DNA from: JAXGXQ01 sp040772685
GTDB lineage: Bacteria > Bacillota > Clostridia > Saccharofermentanales > UBA5734
Direction: 5' to 3'
Assembly (NCBI GenBank): GCA_040772685.1
Contig: JAXGXQ010000001.1
Coordinates: 186,001-250,000 of the forward strand
DNA: 64,000 nucleotides
How positions within the stretch are numbered: the first letter of the stretch is position 1; each line of letters opens with the position of its first letter. The notes below the pieces were generated by a model. The model worked only from the letters and a program-made list of their open reading frames with translations, had not been told where the DNA came from and did no database searches. Shown one piece after another: positions 16,641 to 25,096 of the stretch. The position numbers and the translations under genes are program-made.

Positions 16641-17456
16641 ATGAGAAAAAAGAAAGTGATCGGAAAATTTGAAATTGACCCAAACTATGATCATGAAGAA
16701 GATGTCAGAAAGACCATAAAAGAGTTTCGTATATACGCATACAGAAAATTGGAAAAAATTGACTCCATCAGCGATATGAAGTTGCAGTTGGTCGGTATGT
16801 TTTCAATGATTGACAGCATGGCGCAGGAGCGGACCAATTACCCTGGTGGCACAAATAATTGCAAAGTGTTTTGTGATTTTGTCCTGTCACTTAAAAGCAG
16901 ATACAATTATTTGGGTAAGGTTGAACCGGTAACATTGTTTTATCATGTTGAAGATCAAATAGGTGAAAAGATATTAATTCCTGGCTTTCCGCCTGAAAAA
17001 GAGGTATCTCTTGATTCTTTAGGAAAACTTGATTTACGCTTAGTTAAAGACATTATTGATTCTGAGAAAGCAATCGAGATACTAAATTACCTTGCTTTAA
17101 ATAAGAACCATAAATTTGCTGAAGAAACAGCAAAGCAGCATCGACTGATAAATTTAATCTATCGGATGCGCAGTAAAGTAACACATGAGATGACAGGATT
17201 AGGGCAAGAGGCATGGCACTATTCTGATTATAAAATTGAAGAACCGTATTACTGTGAAATAGGGAGAATATATGATTCCGCAAACGATGTAATTTCAGAT
17301 GAGGTGTGTGAATTATCAATCCCAAATAGATTTATACGAAACATCCTTGTTGACTGTATCGAAGGGTATCTATCAGAATGTAGTGCCCAATGTCGTGTTC
17401 CTTTTGAAAATAATACAATGACACGAAAGCACCGCCTTTCGTGGTATGACAAATAA
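16641..17456 (+). CDS. Uncharacterised protein with a possible HEPN R-x4-H motif
   Basis: 271 residues, complete, with a clear start after AAGGGG. I do not recognise a named family. The C-terminal half is helical and contains LIYRMRSKVTHEMTG, where R-S-K-V-T-H fits the R-x4-6-H motif of HEPN ribonuclease domains, set in the usual helical surroundings. The N-terminal half has a second helical block (LVGMFSMIDSMAQERTNY). Solitary HEPN proteins of this kind occur in defence islands. The gene is A+T-rich and sits in a decayed integrated region, consistent with transfer. The HEPN assignment rests on one motif. Confidence 0.5.
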   Translation: MRKKKVIGKFEIDPNYDHEEDVRKTIKEFRIYAYRKLEKIDSISDMKLQLVGMFSMIDSMAQERTNYPGGTNNCKVFCDFVLSLKSRYNYLGKVEPVTLFYHVEDQIGEKILIPGFPPEKEVSLDSLGKLDLRLVKDIIDSEKAIEILNYLALNKNHKFAEETAKQHRLINLIYRMRSKVTHEMTGLGQEAWHYSDYKIEEPYYCEIGRIYDSANDVISDEVCELSIPNRFIRNILVDCIEGYLSECSAQCRVPFENNTMTRKHRLSWYDK

Positions 17457-17480
17457 AGACCTTTTTAATTAAGCTGAATC

Positions 17481-17759
17481 TTGTATCATTCTTTTATAAA
17501 ATTTCAAAACCAACAAAACACCAATGCATGTATAGCTTTTTGCCCGGATCTGTTTGCCGAATGTCCGTCACTCATGAAAGCCCAAGTTGAGGTTGCGCAA
17601 TCAAATACGATAGACTTCAGCAATAAATCAGCAATCCCAGATTATTGGCTACAATTAAGGGAAGAAGCAAGAGCTGTGTTTGGAAAATTGAAAATCTGCA
17701 CAGCAAAATTTGTTGATTTCCAAATCTACACCAACTCCGATTCTATGGCACGAATCTAG
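17481..17759 (+). CDS. Doubtful ORF in a 377-base gap
   Basis: A 92-residue frame beginning at TTG without a ribosome site; no recognisable family (contains IPDYWLQLREEARAVFGKLK). A further in-frame-looking scrap (VKEPLYADSIYVVKA) lies just behind it in another frame before 17818. The stretch 17457-17833 is best read as decayed coding DNA. Confidence 0.2.
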   Translation: MYHSFIKFQNQQNTNACIAFCPDLFAECPSLMKAQVEVAQSNTIDFSNKSAIPDYWLQLREEARAVFGKLKICTAKFVDFQIYTNSDSMARI

Positions 17760-17833
17760 GCGCGTCGTTCAGTGAAAGAACCGCTATATGCGGATAGCAT
17801 TTATGTTGTCAAGGCATGATTCCCTAAGCATTT

Positions 17834-18202
17834 TCATTTCTTGGGAACGATTTCTATCCAGTAATCGTCCGGGTCGGCGATAAAGTATACTCCCATATTC
17901 TTGTTTTCGTAGCAAATTACACCCATTTGTGAATGCTTCTCATAAGCGGCTTCAAAATCATCGGTAGAGAAAGCCAGGTGGATTTCGTTATCTCCCAAAT
18001 CGTAGGGTTCTTTGCGGTCTCGCAGCCATGTGAGCTCGACCTGATGTGCTCCTCTGCCATCGTCGAGGAAAACCAGGGTAAAGCTGCCGTCTTCTGCATT
18101 CTTGCGACGCACTTCCCGGAGGCCTAGTGCTTCCTTATAGAAATCGAGACTTTTCTGCAGGTCCAAAACATTAAAATTGTTGTGAATTATTTCAAACTTC
18201 AT
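17834..18202 (-). CDS. VOC-family protein, glyoxalase I-like
   Basis: 122 residues, the single-module length of lactoylglutathione lyase. The four metal-ligand positions of glyoxalase I are recognisable: His in FEIIHNNFNV, Glu in HQVELTWLR, His in DNEIHLAF and Glu near the end in DYWIEIVPKK. It may detoxify methylglyoxal-type thiol adducts, but many VOC proteins act on other substrates. AAAGGA precedes the ATG on the minus strand. It converges with the decayed region and is divergent from the HD gene at 18450. Confidence 0.8.
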   Translation of the reverse strand: MKFEIIHNNFNVLDLQKSLDFYKEALGLREVRRKNAEDGSFTLVFLDDGRGAHQVELTWLRDRKEPYDLGDNEIHLAFSTDDFEAAYEKHSQMGVICYENKNMGVYFIADPDDYWIEIVPKK

Positions 18203-18449
18203 TTCTGTTCAATCCTTTCGTATCAGTTCGACTATTTCGTACCAATTCTTACCTATTGGTGCTTTTGCTTTTTAATGCCAAATTCGCTTATTTATTGATT
18301 TTCTCACACCATCAATGCGCTTGCCATGATTATTGTAACACTCAATTCAATTTGCTGTTCACATCTGCAACATGCGGTTCACAAAAGAAATCTCGGGAGT
18401 GTACCGCAGGCAGGTTTTGCTATATAAATAGTAATGGAGGGCTTTACTT

Positions 18450-18941
18450 ATGAATATTTCCGAAATTATCGTCAAGATGATTAATTATGCGGACGGTAAC
18501 CGTCATGACATCAATCATTTTCTGAAAGTATATGCTTATGCGAAAACCATTGGCGAATGTGAGAAGCTGGATAGTAACACCCAGGCTGTGCTTGAAGTTG
18601 CTGCCGTAATTCATGACATTGCAATTCCTCTATGCCGCGAAAAATATGGAGATACCAACGGCAAACATCAAGAAGCTGAAAGCCCTGTTTTAGTTAAAAA
18701 GTTCCTTGCAGGCACTGGCTATTCCACGGAATTCATTGAACGTGTAGCCTTTTTGGTAGGCCATCATCACACATATGAAGGGATAGAAGGAATGGATTAT
18801 CAGATTTTGGTCGAAGCTGATTACCTTGTTAACGCGGACCAAAGCAATTATTCTGAAGCAAATATCCGCAATATGTTGGATCGTGTTTTCAAAACCGAGA
18901 CAGGGATTTCTTTATTAAAAACCATGTTTAAAATTCACTAA
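18450..18941 (+). CDS. HD-domain phosphohydrolase
   Basis: 163 residues. The HD motif is complete: His in HDINHFLKVYAYAK, His-Asp in AAVIHDIAIPL, the following His-His pair in VGHHHTYEG and the final Asp in ILVEADYLVNAD. The fold hydrolyses nucleotides or other phosphoesters; the substrate is not predictable. GGAGGG lies eight bases before the ATG. The 247 bases upstream (18203-18449), shared with the divergent VOC gene, show no promoter I can support. Confidence 0.8.
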   Translation: MNISEIIVKMINYADGNRHDINHFLKVYAYAKTIGECEKLDSNTQAVLEVAAVIHDIAIPLCREKYGDTNGKHQEAESPVLVKKFLAGTGYSTEFIERVAFLVGHHHTYEGIEGMDYQILVEADYLVNADQSNYSEANIRNMLDRVFKTETGISLLKTMFKIH

Positions 18942-18993
18942 AATATTTTTAACATGGCTAACGGCAGGGTACATCAAATTTGAGGATTCAATT

Positions 18994-19432
18994 GTGAAAT
19001 TGAGCGATCAGCGGACAAAAGGCGTTATCTCTGTGCTCATTGCCAGCTTCGGGTTCGGCACGATGCCTGTTGTTGCTCAGCTGGCTTTTCAGGTTGGCAT
19101 GTCGTCACAGACTCTGCTGGCCTCTCGCTTTATTGTCGCTGCCGGCCTGATTTGGGCTTACGTACTGAGCAGAAAATTGCCGTTCCGGCTACCTGGACTA
19201 CAGATCCTTTATTTGCTGTCGATTGGGATTCTAAGCATCGGGGTTGGTCTGTTTCTTGCTGAAAGCTACCAGTACATCCCCGGAGTAATCGCAACCTAAC
19301 TGCATTTTCCTATGTAATTTGATGGCCGAAGTTGTATCGCTGCGTGTCGTTATTGGCGGCTTAATGATCTTAACCGCAAACATCTGGCTGAATATTCGAG
19401 AGCGTGAAAGTGTCAGCAAGATACAGAGTTAA
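18994..19432 (+). pseudogene. EamA/DMT-family transporter, internal deletion
   Basis: From GTG 18994 an N-terminal EamA half is intact for 101 residues (DQRTKGVISVLIASFGFGTM, with three membrane segments), then a stop at 19297-19299. Twenty-two bases later another frame resumes as the transporter's C-terminus (MAEVVSLRVVIGGLMILTAN, then IWLNIRERESV) and ends at 19432. About 170 central residues are missing, so the gene is a deletion remnant. Confidence 0.85.
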
Positions 19433-19513
19433 CCCTTTTATAATGTGACTGTTTTATTGCATTTAGCGACTCCAACGGTGAGCAAAAGCTTAAGTGTTTT
19501 TCGTATCGTACAA

Positions 19514-19532
19514 TTTACTCTAATCGAGTAAA
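19514..19532. promoter_or_regulatory. Inverted repeat upstream of corA
   Basis: TTTACTC (19514-19520), TAATC, GAGTAAA (19526-19532): a perfect 7-bp inverted repeat 50 bases before the corA start. It could be an operator or an RNA hairpin. Confidence 0.4.
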
Positions 19533-19582
19533 CTGCTGATATAACACTTGATTAGTCTAACAGAGAGCAACGGAGTGTAAAT

Positions 19583-20530
19583 ATGATCAGCTATTACTGC
19601 ATAAATGAGGAATCCAGGATTGAGTCAGCTGATTCTGCGGAATGCGCAGCCTGGATCCATCTGGAAGATCCGTCTGAAAGTGAGATGCAGACGATTTCAA
19701 AAAAATTCGGTTTTCCACTTGATTATCTGCATACCTCGCTTGATCCTGATGAAGTTTCCAGGTCGGAAAGACTCAGCCGGGAAACCCTGGAAGATCATGC
19801 GCTTATCCTCCTGCTTTATCCGATCGCGGCCGAGAATCCAGGCAGCTATTATAACCGTTCAATCGCCATCATACTTTTACCGGGGAAAATTGTGACTTGC
19901 CTGCACAATAACCCGGAATTCATTAATGATATTTTAAACAATGATTTTGAAATTATCTCTGAAGTCAAACAAATCAGTTCGATTATTATCGAAATAGTCT
20001 GGCACATCGCCCGCGGTTTTGTGCTGGCCAGCAGGGAAGTGCAGGCCCAAATGGACAAGGTTCACGCGAAGCTGCGCGGCTCAACTAAGTCGGATCATTT
20101 GCTGCGGCTGGCAGATCTCGATAAAAGCATCATCTTTTTGAACACAGCTATCTCGGAAAACCAGCCGATCCTGGAAGAAATGGCCAAAGCTCCATTTATT
20201 GCTGTTGATAATATCGCAAAAGCCTGGCTGCACGATGCTCTGGTTGAAAACCATCAGGCGGATAGAATGGCCAATCAAACAAGACAGATGCTGGAACAGC
20301 TGGACACAACATTTGCCAGCATTATCCAGAACAACTTGAACGACATTGTGAAAGTCCTGACCTCAGTCACGATCATAATCACGATACCGACAATCATTTC
20401 CGGTTTCTGGGGCATGAATGTAGGCTTGCCATTATTTGACCATCCAAATGCTTTCGCCTATATGCTTATGCTGACGTTAGCGCTGATGGTAATAGCAGTT
20501 ATTTTACTAAAGCGTAAGGATTTGTTGTAA
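19583..20530 (+). CDS. corA: CorA-family divalent cation (Mg2+) transporter
   Basis: 315 residues, normal for CorA. A long soluble N-terminal domain ends in a coiled region, then two C-terminal membrane helices (TIIITIPTIISGFWGMN and AYMLMLTLALMVIAVILL). The selectivity signature GMN is present in FWGMNVGLPLF and the chain ends in a basic KRKDLL. It forms a homopentameric channel for magnesium or cobalt. CGGAGTG precedes ATG 19583. Confidence 0.93.
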   Translation: MISYYCINEESRIESADSAECAAWIHLEDPSESEMQTISKKFGFPLDYLHTSLDPDEVSRSERLSRETLEDHALILLLYPIAAENPGSYYNRSIAIILLPGKIVTCLHNNPEFINDILNNDFEIISEVKQISSIIIEIVWHIARGFVLASREVQAQMDKVHAKLRGSTKSDHLLRLADLDKSIIFLNTAISENQPILEEMAKAPFIAVDNIAKAWLHDALVENHQADRMANQTRQMLEQLDTTFASIIQNNLNDIVKVLTSVTIIITIPTIISGFWGMNVGLPLFDHPNAFAYMLMLTLALMVIAVILLKRKDLL

Positions 20531-20549
20531 CTTTTAGTGATTACTGTTT

Positions 20550-20574
20550 GACAGCTGCATACGCTGCAGCTGTC
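20550..20574. terminator. Hairpin between convergent corA and fumarase genes
   Basis: GACAGCTGCA (20550-20559), loop TACGC, TGCAGCTGTC (20565-20574): a perfect 10-bp stem between the two stop codons. No T-run follows on either strand, so termination by it is plausible but unproven. Confidence 0.5.
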
Positions 20575-20580
20575 GCCCTC

Positions 20581-21195
20581 TTACTTAATAAATCTTACTT
20601 TCTGATAAAGCTCTGCGAGCTCTTTTTCTTTACGTTCGTTGTAAATTACTTTGTTTTGTTCGAAAAGGTTGTTGCCCTCGGCGTCAATTGAGACGATTAG
20701 TGGGCCAAACTCTTTGACACGGCAGTACCAGAGGGCTTCGGGCATGCCCAGATCGAGCCAGTGGACATTCTCAATTTCTTCAACCTGGGTTGCAGCGATA
20801 ACAGCATTGCCGGCGGGAAAGACGCAGTGGATAGCGCCAAATTCCTTGCAGGCTTTTTCTGTCTGCGGACCCATGCCGCCTTTGCCGACGATCAGGCGGA
20901 CACCAGTTTGCTTGACGAATTCATATTCAAATTTCTCCATCCTGCTGCTGGTGGTCGGCCCGATGGAAATCATCTCGTATCTGCCCGGCTGACCGGGGGT
21001 TTCCTGAGTTATGGGGCCGGCATGCAGAATAGCGCCATTACGAACATCTACTGGCAATTCCATGCCGTATTCAATCAAACGGCGGTGAGCAACGTCACGG
21101 CAGGTAACAATGTGACCGGTAAGGTAAATCACATCGCCAATCTTAATGTCTTTTAAGTCTTCAGCTGAAATCGGTGTGGTTATTACTTTTTTCAT
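20581..21195 (-). CDS. Class I fumarate hydratase, beta subunit
   Basis: 204 residues, matching the C-terminal domain of iron-sulfur fumarase/L-tartrate dehydratase (VYLTGHIVTCRDVAHRRLIE, then GPTTSSRMEKFEYEFVKQTG and GKGGMG). It works as a heterodimer with the alpha subunit encoded just upstream, with a four-base overlap, converting fumarate to malate. The TtdB/FumB-type split arrangement is usual in anaerobes. Fumarase versus tartrate dehydratase cannot be separated by eye, but fumarase is more likely without tartrate genes. Confidence 0.88.
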   Translation of the reverse strand: MKKVITTPISAEDLKDIKIGDVIYLTGHIVTCRDVAHRRLIEYGMELPVDVRNGAILHAGPITQETPGQPGRYEMISIGPTTSSRMEKFEYEFVKQTGVRLIVGKGGMGPQTEKACKEFGAIHCVFPAGNAVIAATQVEEIENVHWLDLGMPEALWYCRVKEFGPLIVSIDAEGNNLFEQNKVIYNERKEKELAELYQKVRFIK

Positions 21196-22121
21196 AGTTC
21201 TACCCCTTCGTGTGTCCAGGAACTGTAAGTCAGATCCGCATTGATGGTCAGAGCACCACGGCGATGCGACCAGCAGCCTGTGTTGACGGCGACAGAAATG
21301 ACAGACGGGTGGCGAGCAGAGTTTTCGATGTTCACACCCATAACTGACTTGCTGCCGCTGAGCCCTTGCGGCCCGATGCCAATTGCGTCAATGGCTTTGA
21401 CCAGATCATTCTCCAGTTGAGCCGCTTTGGGGTTCTTGTTGTGGCTGCCAACCGGCCGCATAAGTGCCAGCTTGGACATGTAAGCTGCTGAGTCAATCGA
21501 GGTGCCGATGCCTATGCCGACCAGCAGCGGGGGGCAGGCATTCAGACCATAGCTGGTCATGAGGTCAAGGACAAACTTAACCACACCTTCATAGCCTTCG
21601 CCTGGCATCAGTGTTTTGCCGGAACCAGGCAAAGTGCAGCCACCGCCGGCCATGTAAACAGAAAGTTCGAGCTGGTCGTTGTTGGGAATCAGCTCCCAGT
21701 AGATCCAGGGCGAGCGGGTGCCGGTATTTGTGCCTGTATTGTATTCGTCAAAGGTTTCAACGGCGTTTCGGCGCAGCGGCGCTTCGATGCTGGCGCGGTT
21801 GACCGCTTCTTTAAGAACATCTGCCAGTTCGTTTGCGTAAGGAAAACCTGTTCCGACTTTTACGAAAATCTGGATCTGACCTGTGTCCTGACAAGAAGGA
21901 CGATCAAGCTCAGCAGCCAGTTTCTGGTTTTTGGCCATTGTTTCGTAGATCATGGCGGCCATCGGCATGGTTTCTTCGGCAGCCAGTTCTTTGAGCTTGG
22001 CTGTTACGTCCGCGGGCAAAACCTTGCCGACCAGATTGGTGAAGTGATTCACCATCTCAGTCAGACGTTCAACCCCTTCTTCGTGGGTCAGGTTCTGGGG
22101 GAGCGTTTGTTTACTGCTCAT
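21192..22121 (-). CDS. Class I fumarate hydratase, alpha subunit
   Basis: 309 residues, the [4Fe-4S]-binding N-terminal domain of class I fumarase as a separate subunit. Cluster cysteines fall in RPSCQDTGQIQIF and in NACPPLLVGIGIG, with a third in VNTGCWSHRRG; SRSPWIYWELIP-type and GGGCTLPGSG segments are also typical. Strong AGGAGG ribosome site. It begins only 12 bases after the trkH stop, so it is likely cotranscribed with the potassium transporter genes. Confidence 0.9.
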   Translation of the reverse strand: MSSKQTLPQNLTHEEGVERLTEMVNHFTNLVGKVLPADVTAKLKELAAEETMPMAAMIYETMAKNQKLAAELDRPSCQDTGQIQIFVKVGTGFPYANELADVLKEAVNRASIEAPLRRNAVETFDEYNTGTNTGTRSPWIYWELIPNNDQLELSVYMAGGGCTLPGSGKTLMPGEGYEGVVKFVLDLMTSYGLNACPPLLVGIGIGTSIDSAAYMSKLALMRPVGSHNKNPKAAQLENDLVKAIDAIGIGPQGLSGSKSVMGVNIENSARHPSVISVAVNTGCWSHRRGALTINADLTYSSWTHEGVEL

Positions 22122-22133
22122 GTGTACCTCCTG

Positions 22134-23582
22134 TTACATCCGGCGCCAGGTGCGTGGGGTTAGCAGCACCAGCACAGGGAATATTTCGAGACGGCCGGCG
22201 ATCATGGCAATGCTGAGTGTGAATTTGGATAGATTAGACAGCTGGGCGTAGTTGCCGGCAGGACCGACCATATCCAAACCCGGGCCGATGTTGTTTAACG
22301 TTGCGGCTACAGCACTTAAAGCTGTGACAAAATTCGGAGCGTCAATGCTGACGATCAGCACGCAAAAGCTAAAGAAAAACATGTAGGTCATGAAGAAAAA
22401 ACTGATCCCGCGCAGCAGATCTCTGTCGATAACCTTGCCTTCAAATTTAATCGGCAGGATACGGTTCGGGCTGATCATGTGCCTTACTTCCTGCAGACTG
22501 GTTTTAAGATAAATCGCGATACGTGAAACCTTGATGCCGCCGCCGGTTGAGCCGGCCATTGCTCCGCAAAACATCAAAAACAGAAGAATTACATGTGACG
22601 TTAACGGCCATCTGTCAAAATCTCTGGTGGTAAAACCAGTTGTCGTGATAATTGAAGAAACGGTGAAAAATACGTCTTTAAGCATTGCTGCGAAGTTGTC
22701 GTAAAAAGAAGAAACATTCAGGCAGATCAGGCCGATTGCGACTGCGATGATGCCGAAATACCAGCGCAGCTCTTCGTTCTTAAACGCCGTTTTGAACTGG
22801 CGCATCATCAGCAGAAAGTAAACATTGAAATTTACTCCGAAGAGGATCATGGCAACGCCTAGAACCACTTCAATATACGAATTGTCGTAAAAGCCTACAG
22901 AGGAGTTTTTGATGCTGAAGCCGCCTGTACCGGCAGCGCCAAAGGCATGCAACAGCGAGTCGAAAAATGGCATGCCGCCAAGTACGAGCAGAATTATCAG
23001 CACAGCTGTCATTGACAAATAGATGATATATAGCACACGTGCCGTCTGACTTACCTTAGACATGATTTTCCCAAAGCTGGGTCCCGGCGACTCAGCTTTC
23101 ATCAGATGAACAGAATCGGCACCCACCTGTGGCAGAATTGCCAGGGCGAAAATCAGAACGCCCATACCGCCGATAAGATGTGTGAAGCTGCGCCAGAACA
23201 TGATCGAATGGGGCAGCGCTTCAACATTTGTAAGAATGCTCGCCCCTGTAGTGCTGAAGCCGCTCGCTGTTTCAAAGAACGCGTCAACTGGGAAAGGAAT
23301 AGTACCGCCGAACACAAAAGGCAAGGAACCAAAAAAGGACATTAAAAACCAGGTTAAGGCCACGATTGAATAGCCTTCGCGAGCAAAGAAAGCTGTTTTG
23401 CGTGGCCGTTTCCAGCTGAGCGGAATACCAACCGCCAGCAGAATAAAAATGGTTAGCAGAATTGCTTGAATATTAAACCAGGGTTCACGGTAAATTAAAC
23501 CGACTGCAACCGGCAAGCAAAGCAGTATAGCTTCCACGATCAGGATTCGACCCAGAATATAGCGAATCATCCCGTAATTCAT
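22134..23582 (-). CDS. trkH: TrkH-type potassium uptake channel subunit
   Basis: 482 residues with about ten membrane segments. All four pore loops with filter glycines are visible in order: GFSTTGASIL, GTGGFSIKNS, TTTGFTTRDF and LNNIGPGLD. It is the translocating subunit that pairs with cytoplasmic TrkA, encoded directly upstream with a 60-base gap. It ends MIAGRLEIFPVLVLLTPRTW, the standard TrkH C-terminus. Confidence 0.95.
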   Translation of the reverse strand: MNYGMIRYILGRILIVEAILLCLPVAVGLIYREPWFNIQAILLTIFILLAVGIPLSWKRPRKTAFFAREGYSIVALTWFLMSFFGSLPFVFGGTIPFPVDAFFETASGFSTTGASILTNVEALPHSIMFWRSFTHLIGGMGVLIFALAILPQVGADSVHLMKAESPGPSFGKIMSKVSQTARVLYIIYLSMTAVLIILLVLGGMPFFDSLLHAFGAAGTGGFSIKNSSVGFYDNSYIEVVLGVAMILFGVNFNVYFLLMMRQFKTAFKNEELRWYFGIIAVAIGLICLNVSSFYDNFAAMLKDVFFTVSSIITTTGFTTRDFDRWPLTSHVILLFLMFCGAMAGSTGGGIKVSRIAIYLKTSLQEVRHMISPNRILPIKFEGKVIDRDLLRGISFFFMTYMFFFSFCVLIVSIDAPNFVTALSAVAATLNNIGPGLDMVGPAGNYAQLSNLSKFTLSIAMIAGRLEIFPVLVLLTPRTWRRM

Positions 23583-23642
23583 TTTTCAACTCCATCAAGA
23601 TTGTCACAGGCGTCAAGTTATCATTACTTCGTTAATTCTGTA

Positions 23643-24995
23643 TCAGGCAATAATATCGTCAATATCCTTGAAGTTGGTGTGCGTCGTCACAATAATTACC
23701 CGGTCCTTAAGCCTGATCGTATCGAGTCCACCAGGAACAATTACTTTATTGCCGCGAATAATTGCCGCCACAATTAAATTGTTTTTCAGACGTAATTTCA
23801 TTAGCGGAACATCTTTGACCTTGCTGCCATTGGTGACGGTAAACTGCAGCGCTTCCACCTTGTTATCAGCAATCCGGTAGAGCGCGTCAACATTCGACCC
23901 TTGCGAGTTTTCCAGCGCCCGGACAAAGCGGATTATTATATCTGCGATCAAACGGCGGGGAGTAACAATAGAATCCAGACCCTGCTTCTCCAAAACCTTA
24001 AGTAAATCTGTCCGGTTGACCTTAGTAATTGTCTTTTTTACCCCCTGACTGCTGGCATAAAGCGAAAGCAGCAAGTTTTCTTCATCGACGCCTGTGAGCG
24101 CGACTACTGCGTCATAATTGGTCAGGCGCTCCTCCTGTAAAAAAGCCTGGTCAGTACCATCACCTTCAATAACTTCAATCTCCGGGAATTCGGCCGCCAG
24201 TTCGCTTGCCACAACAGGATCGATCTCAATCACCTTAACCAGCAAGCCAAGCCGCATAAGGCGTGGTATCAGGTAATAAGCGATGCGATGTGCGCCCACA
24301 ATGAGGACAGAGCGAATTCTTTCGCGATAGGATTTAGCACTTATGTATACCTTGTTCAGATTCTCAATTGTGCCTGTGACATGGATATGGTCGCCGGCCA
24401 AAATCATTGTGTCACCTTTGGGCACAATAATTGTCTCGCCGCGCCGGATAATACAAACCAGTACATCAAGGTTCTTGTCGCGAATGTCCTTAATCTGCTT
24501 GCCGGCCAGAGGACTCTCAGCGCCAATTATCACTTCGACGATATTTACGCGTCCATTACTGAAATGTTCTATCCCAAGCGCAGACGGGAATTGAATAATG
24601 CGGGTAATGTCGAGCGCTGCCTCCATTTCCGGGTTGATCATCATAGTGATGCCCAGACTCTCGCGTACAAAGCCGATCTGGCGGTTGAAGTCGGGGTCGC
24701 GCACACGGGCGATGGTGTTTTTGGCGCCGATTTTCTGGGCAGTAATTGCCGCGATAATGTTGGTCTCGTCATGCGGCGAAACAGCGAGAAAAATCTCGCA
24801 GTTGTCTACTCCAGCTTCCATTTGGGTGTCGTAAATTGCTCCGTTGCCCACGACTCCCTTGATGTCAGCGACACTGATTAATTGTTCCAGCCGTTTGGCG
24901 TCTTTTTCAATAAGAACGATATCATGCCCGCTTTGCGACAAGGTACGACATAGTTCTTCTCCTACTTTACCGGCGCCGATTATGACAATATTCAT
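23643..24995 (-). CDS. trkA: TrkA, NAD-binding regulatory subunit of potassium uptake
   Basis: 450 residues with the duplicated TrkA-N/TrkA-C layout. The first Rossmann fold (MNIVIIGAGKVGEELCR) is canonical. The second (SVLIVGAHRIAYYLIPRL) has a degenerate glycine motif, as usual for the second half. Each is followed by a TrkA-C domain (residues about 135-220 and 365-450). It gates TrkH in response to nucleotides. First gene of a probable trkA-trkH-fumarase operon. Confidence 0.95.
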   Translation of the reverse strand: MNIVIIGAGKVGEELCRTLSQSGHDIVLIEKDAKRLEQLISVADIKGVVGNGAIYDTQMEAGVDNCEIFLAVSPHDETNIIAAITAQKIGAKNTIARVRDPDFNRQIGFVRESLGITMMINPEMEAALDITRIIQFPSALGIEHFSNGRVNIVEVIIGAESPLAGKQIKDIRDKNLDVLVCIIRRGETIIVPKGDTMILAGDHIHVTGTIENLNKVYISAKSYRERIRSVLIVGAHRIAYYLIPRLMRLGLLVKVIEIDPVVASELAAEFPEIEVIEGDGTDQAFLQEERLTNYDAVVALTGVDEENLLLSLYASSQGVKKTITKVNRTDLLKVLEKQGLDSIVTPRRLIADIIIRFVRALENSQGSNVDALYRIADNKVEALQFTVTNGSKVKDVPLMKLRLKNNLIVAAIIRGNKVIVPGGLDTIRLKDRVIIVTTHTNFKDIDDIIA

Positions 24996-25096
24996 GCCTT
25001 ACTCCTGTTTATCTGCCTTTGCGTCCTCAACTGCAAAAACTGTACGGTTCTTAGCAAAATAATTACTTCTTATAAGGTATTACCAGTATTTGCGTG

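Noticed and set aside
16810..16876. TGGCACA...TTGCA resembling a sigma-54 promoter
   Set aside because: Spacing is five instead of four bases and it lies inside a coding sequence away from any operon start.
13883..19582. att-site direct repeat of the tRNA-Pro 3' end
   Set aside because: I searched by eye for a copy of the tRNA 3' end downstream and found none; the right boundary is undefined.
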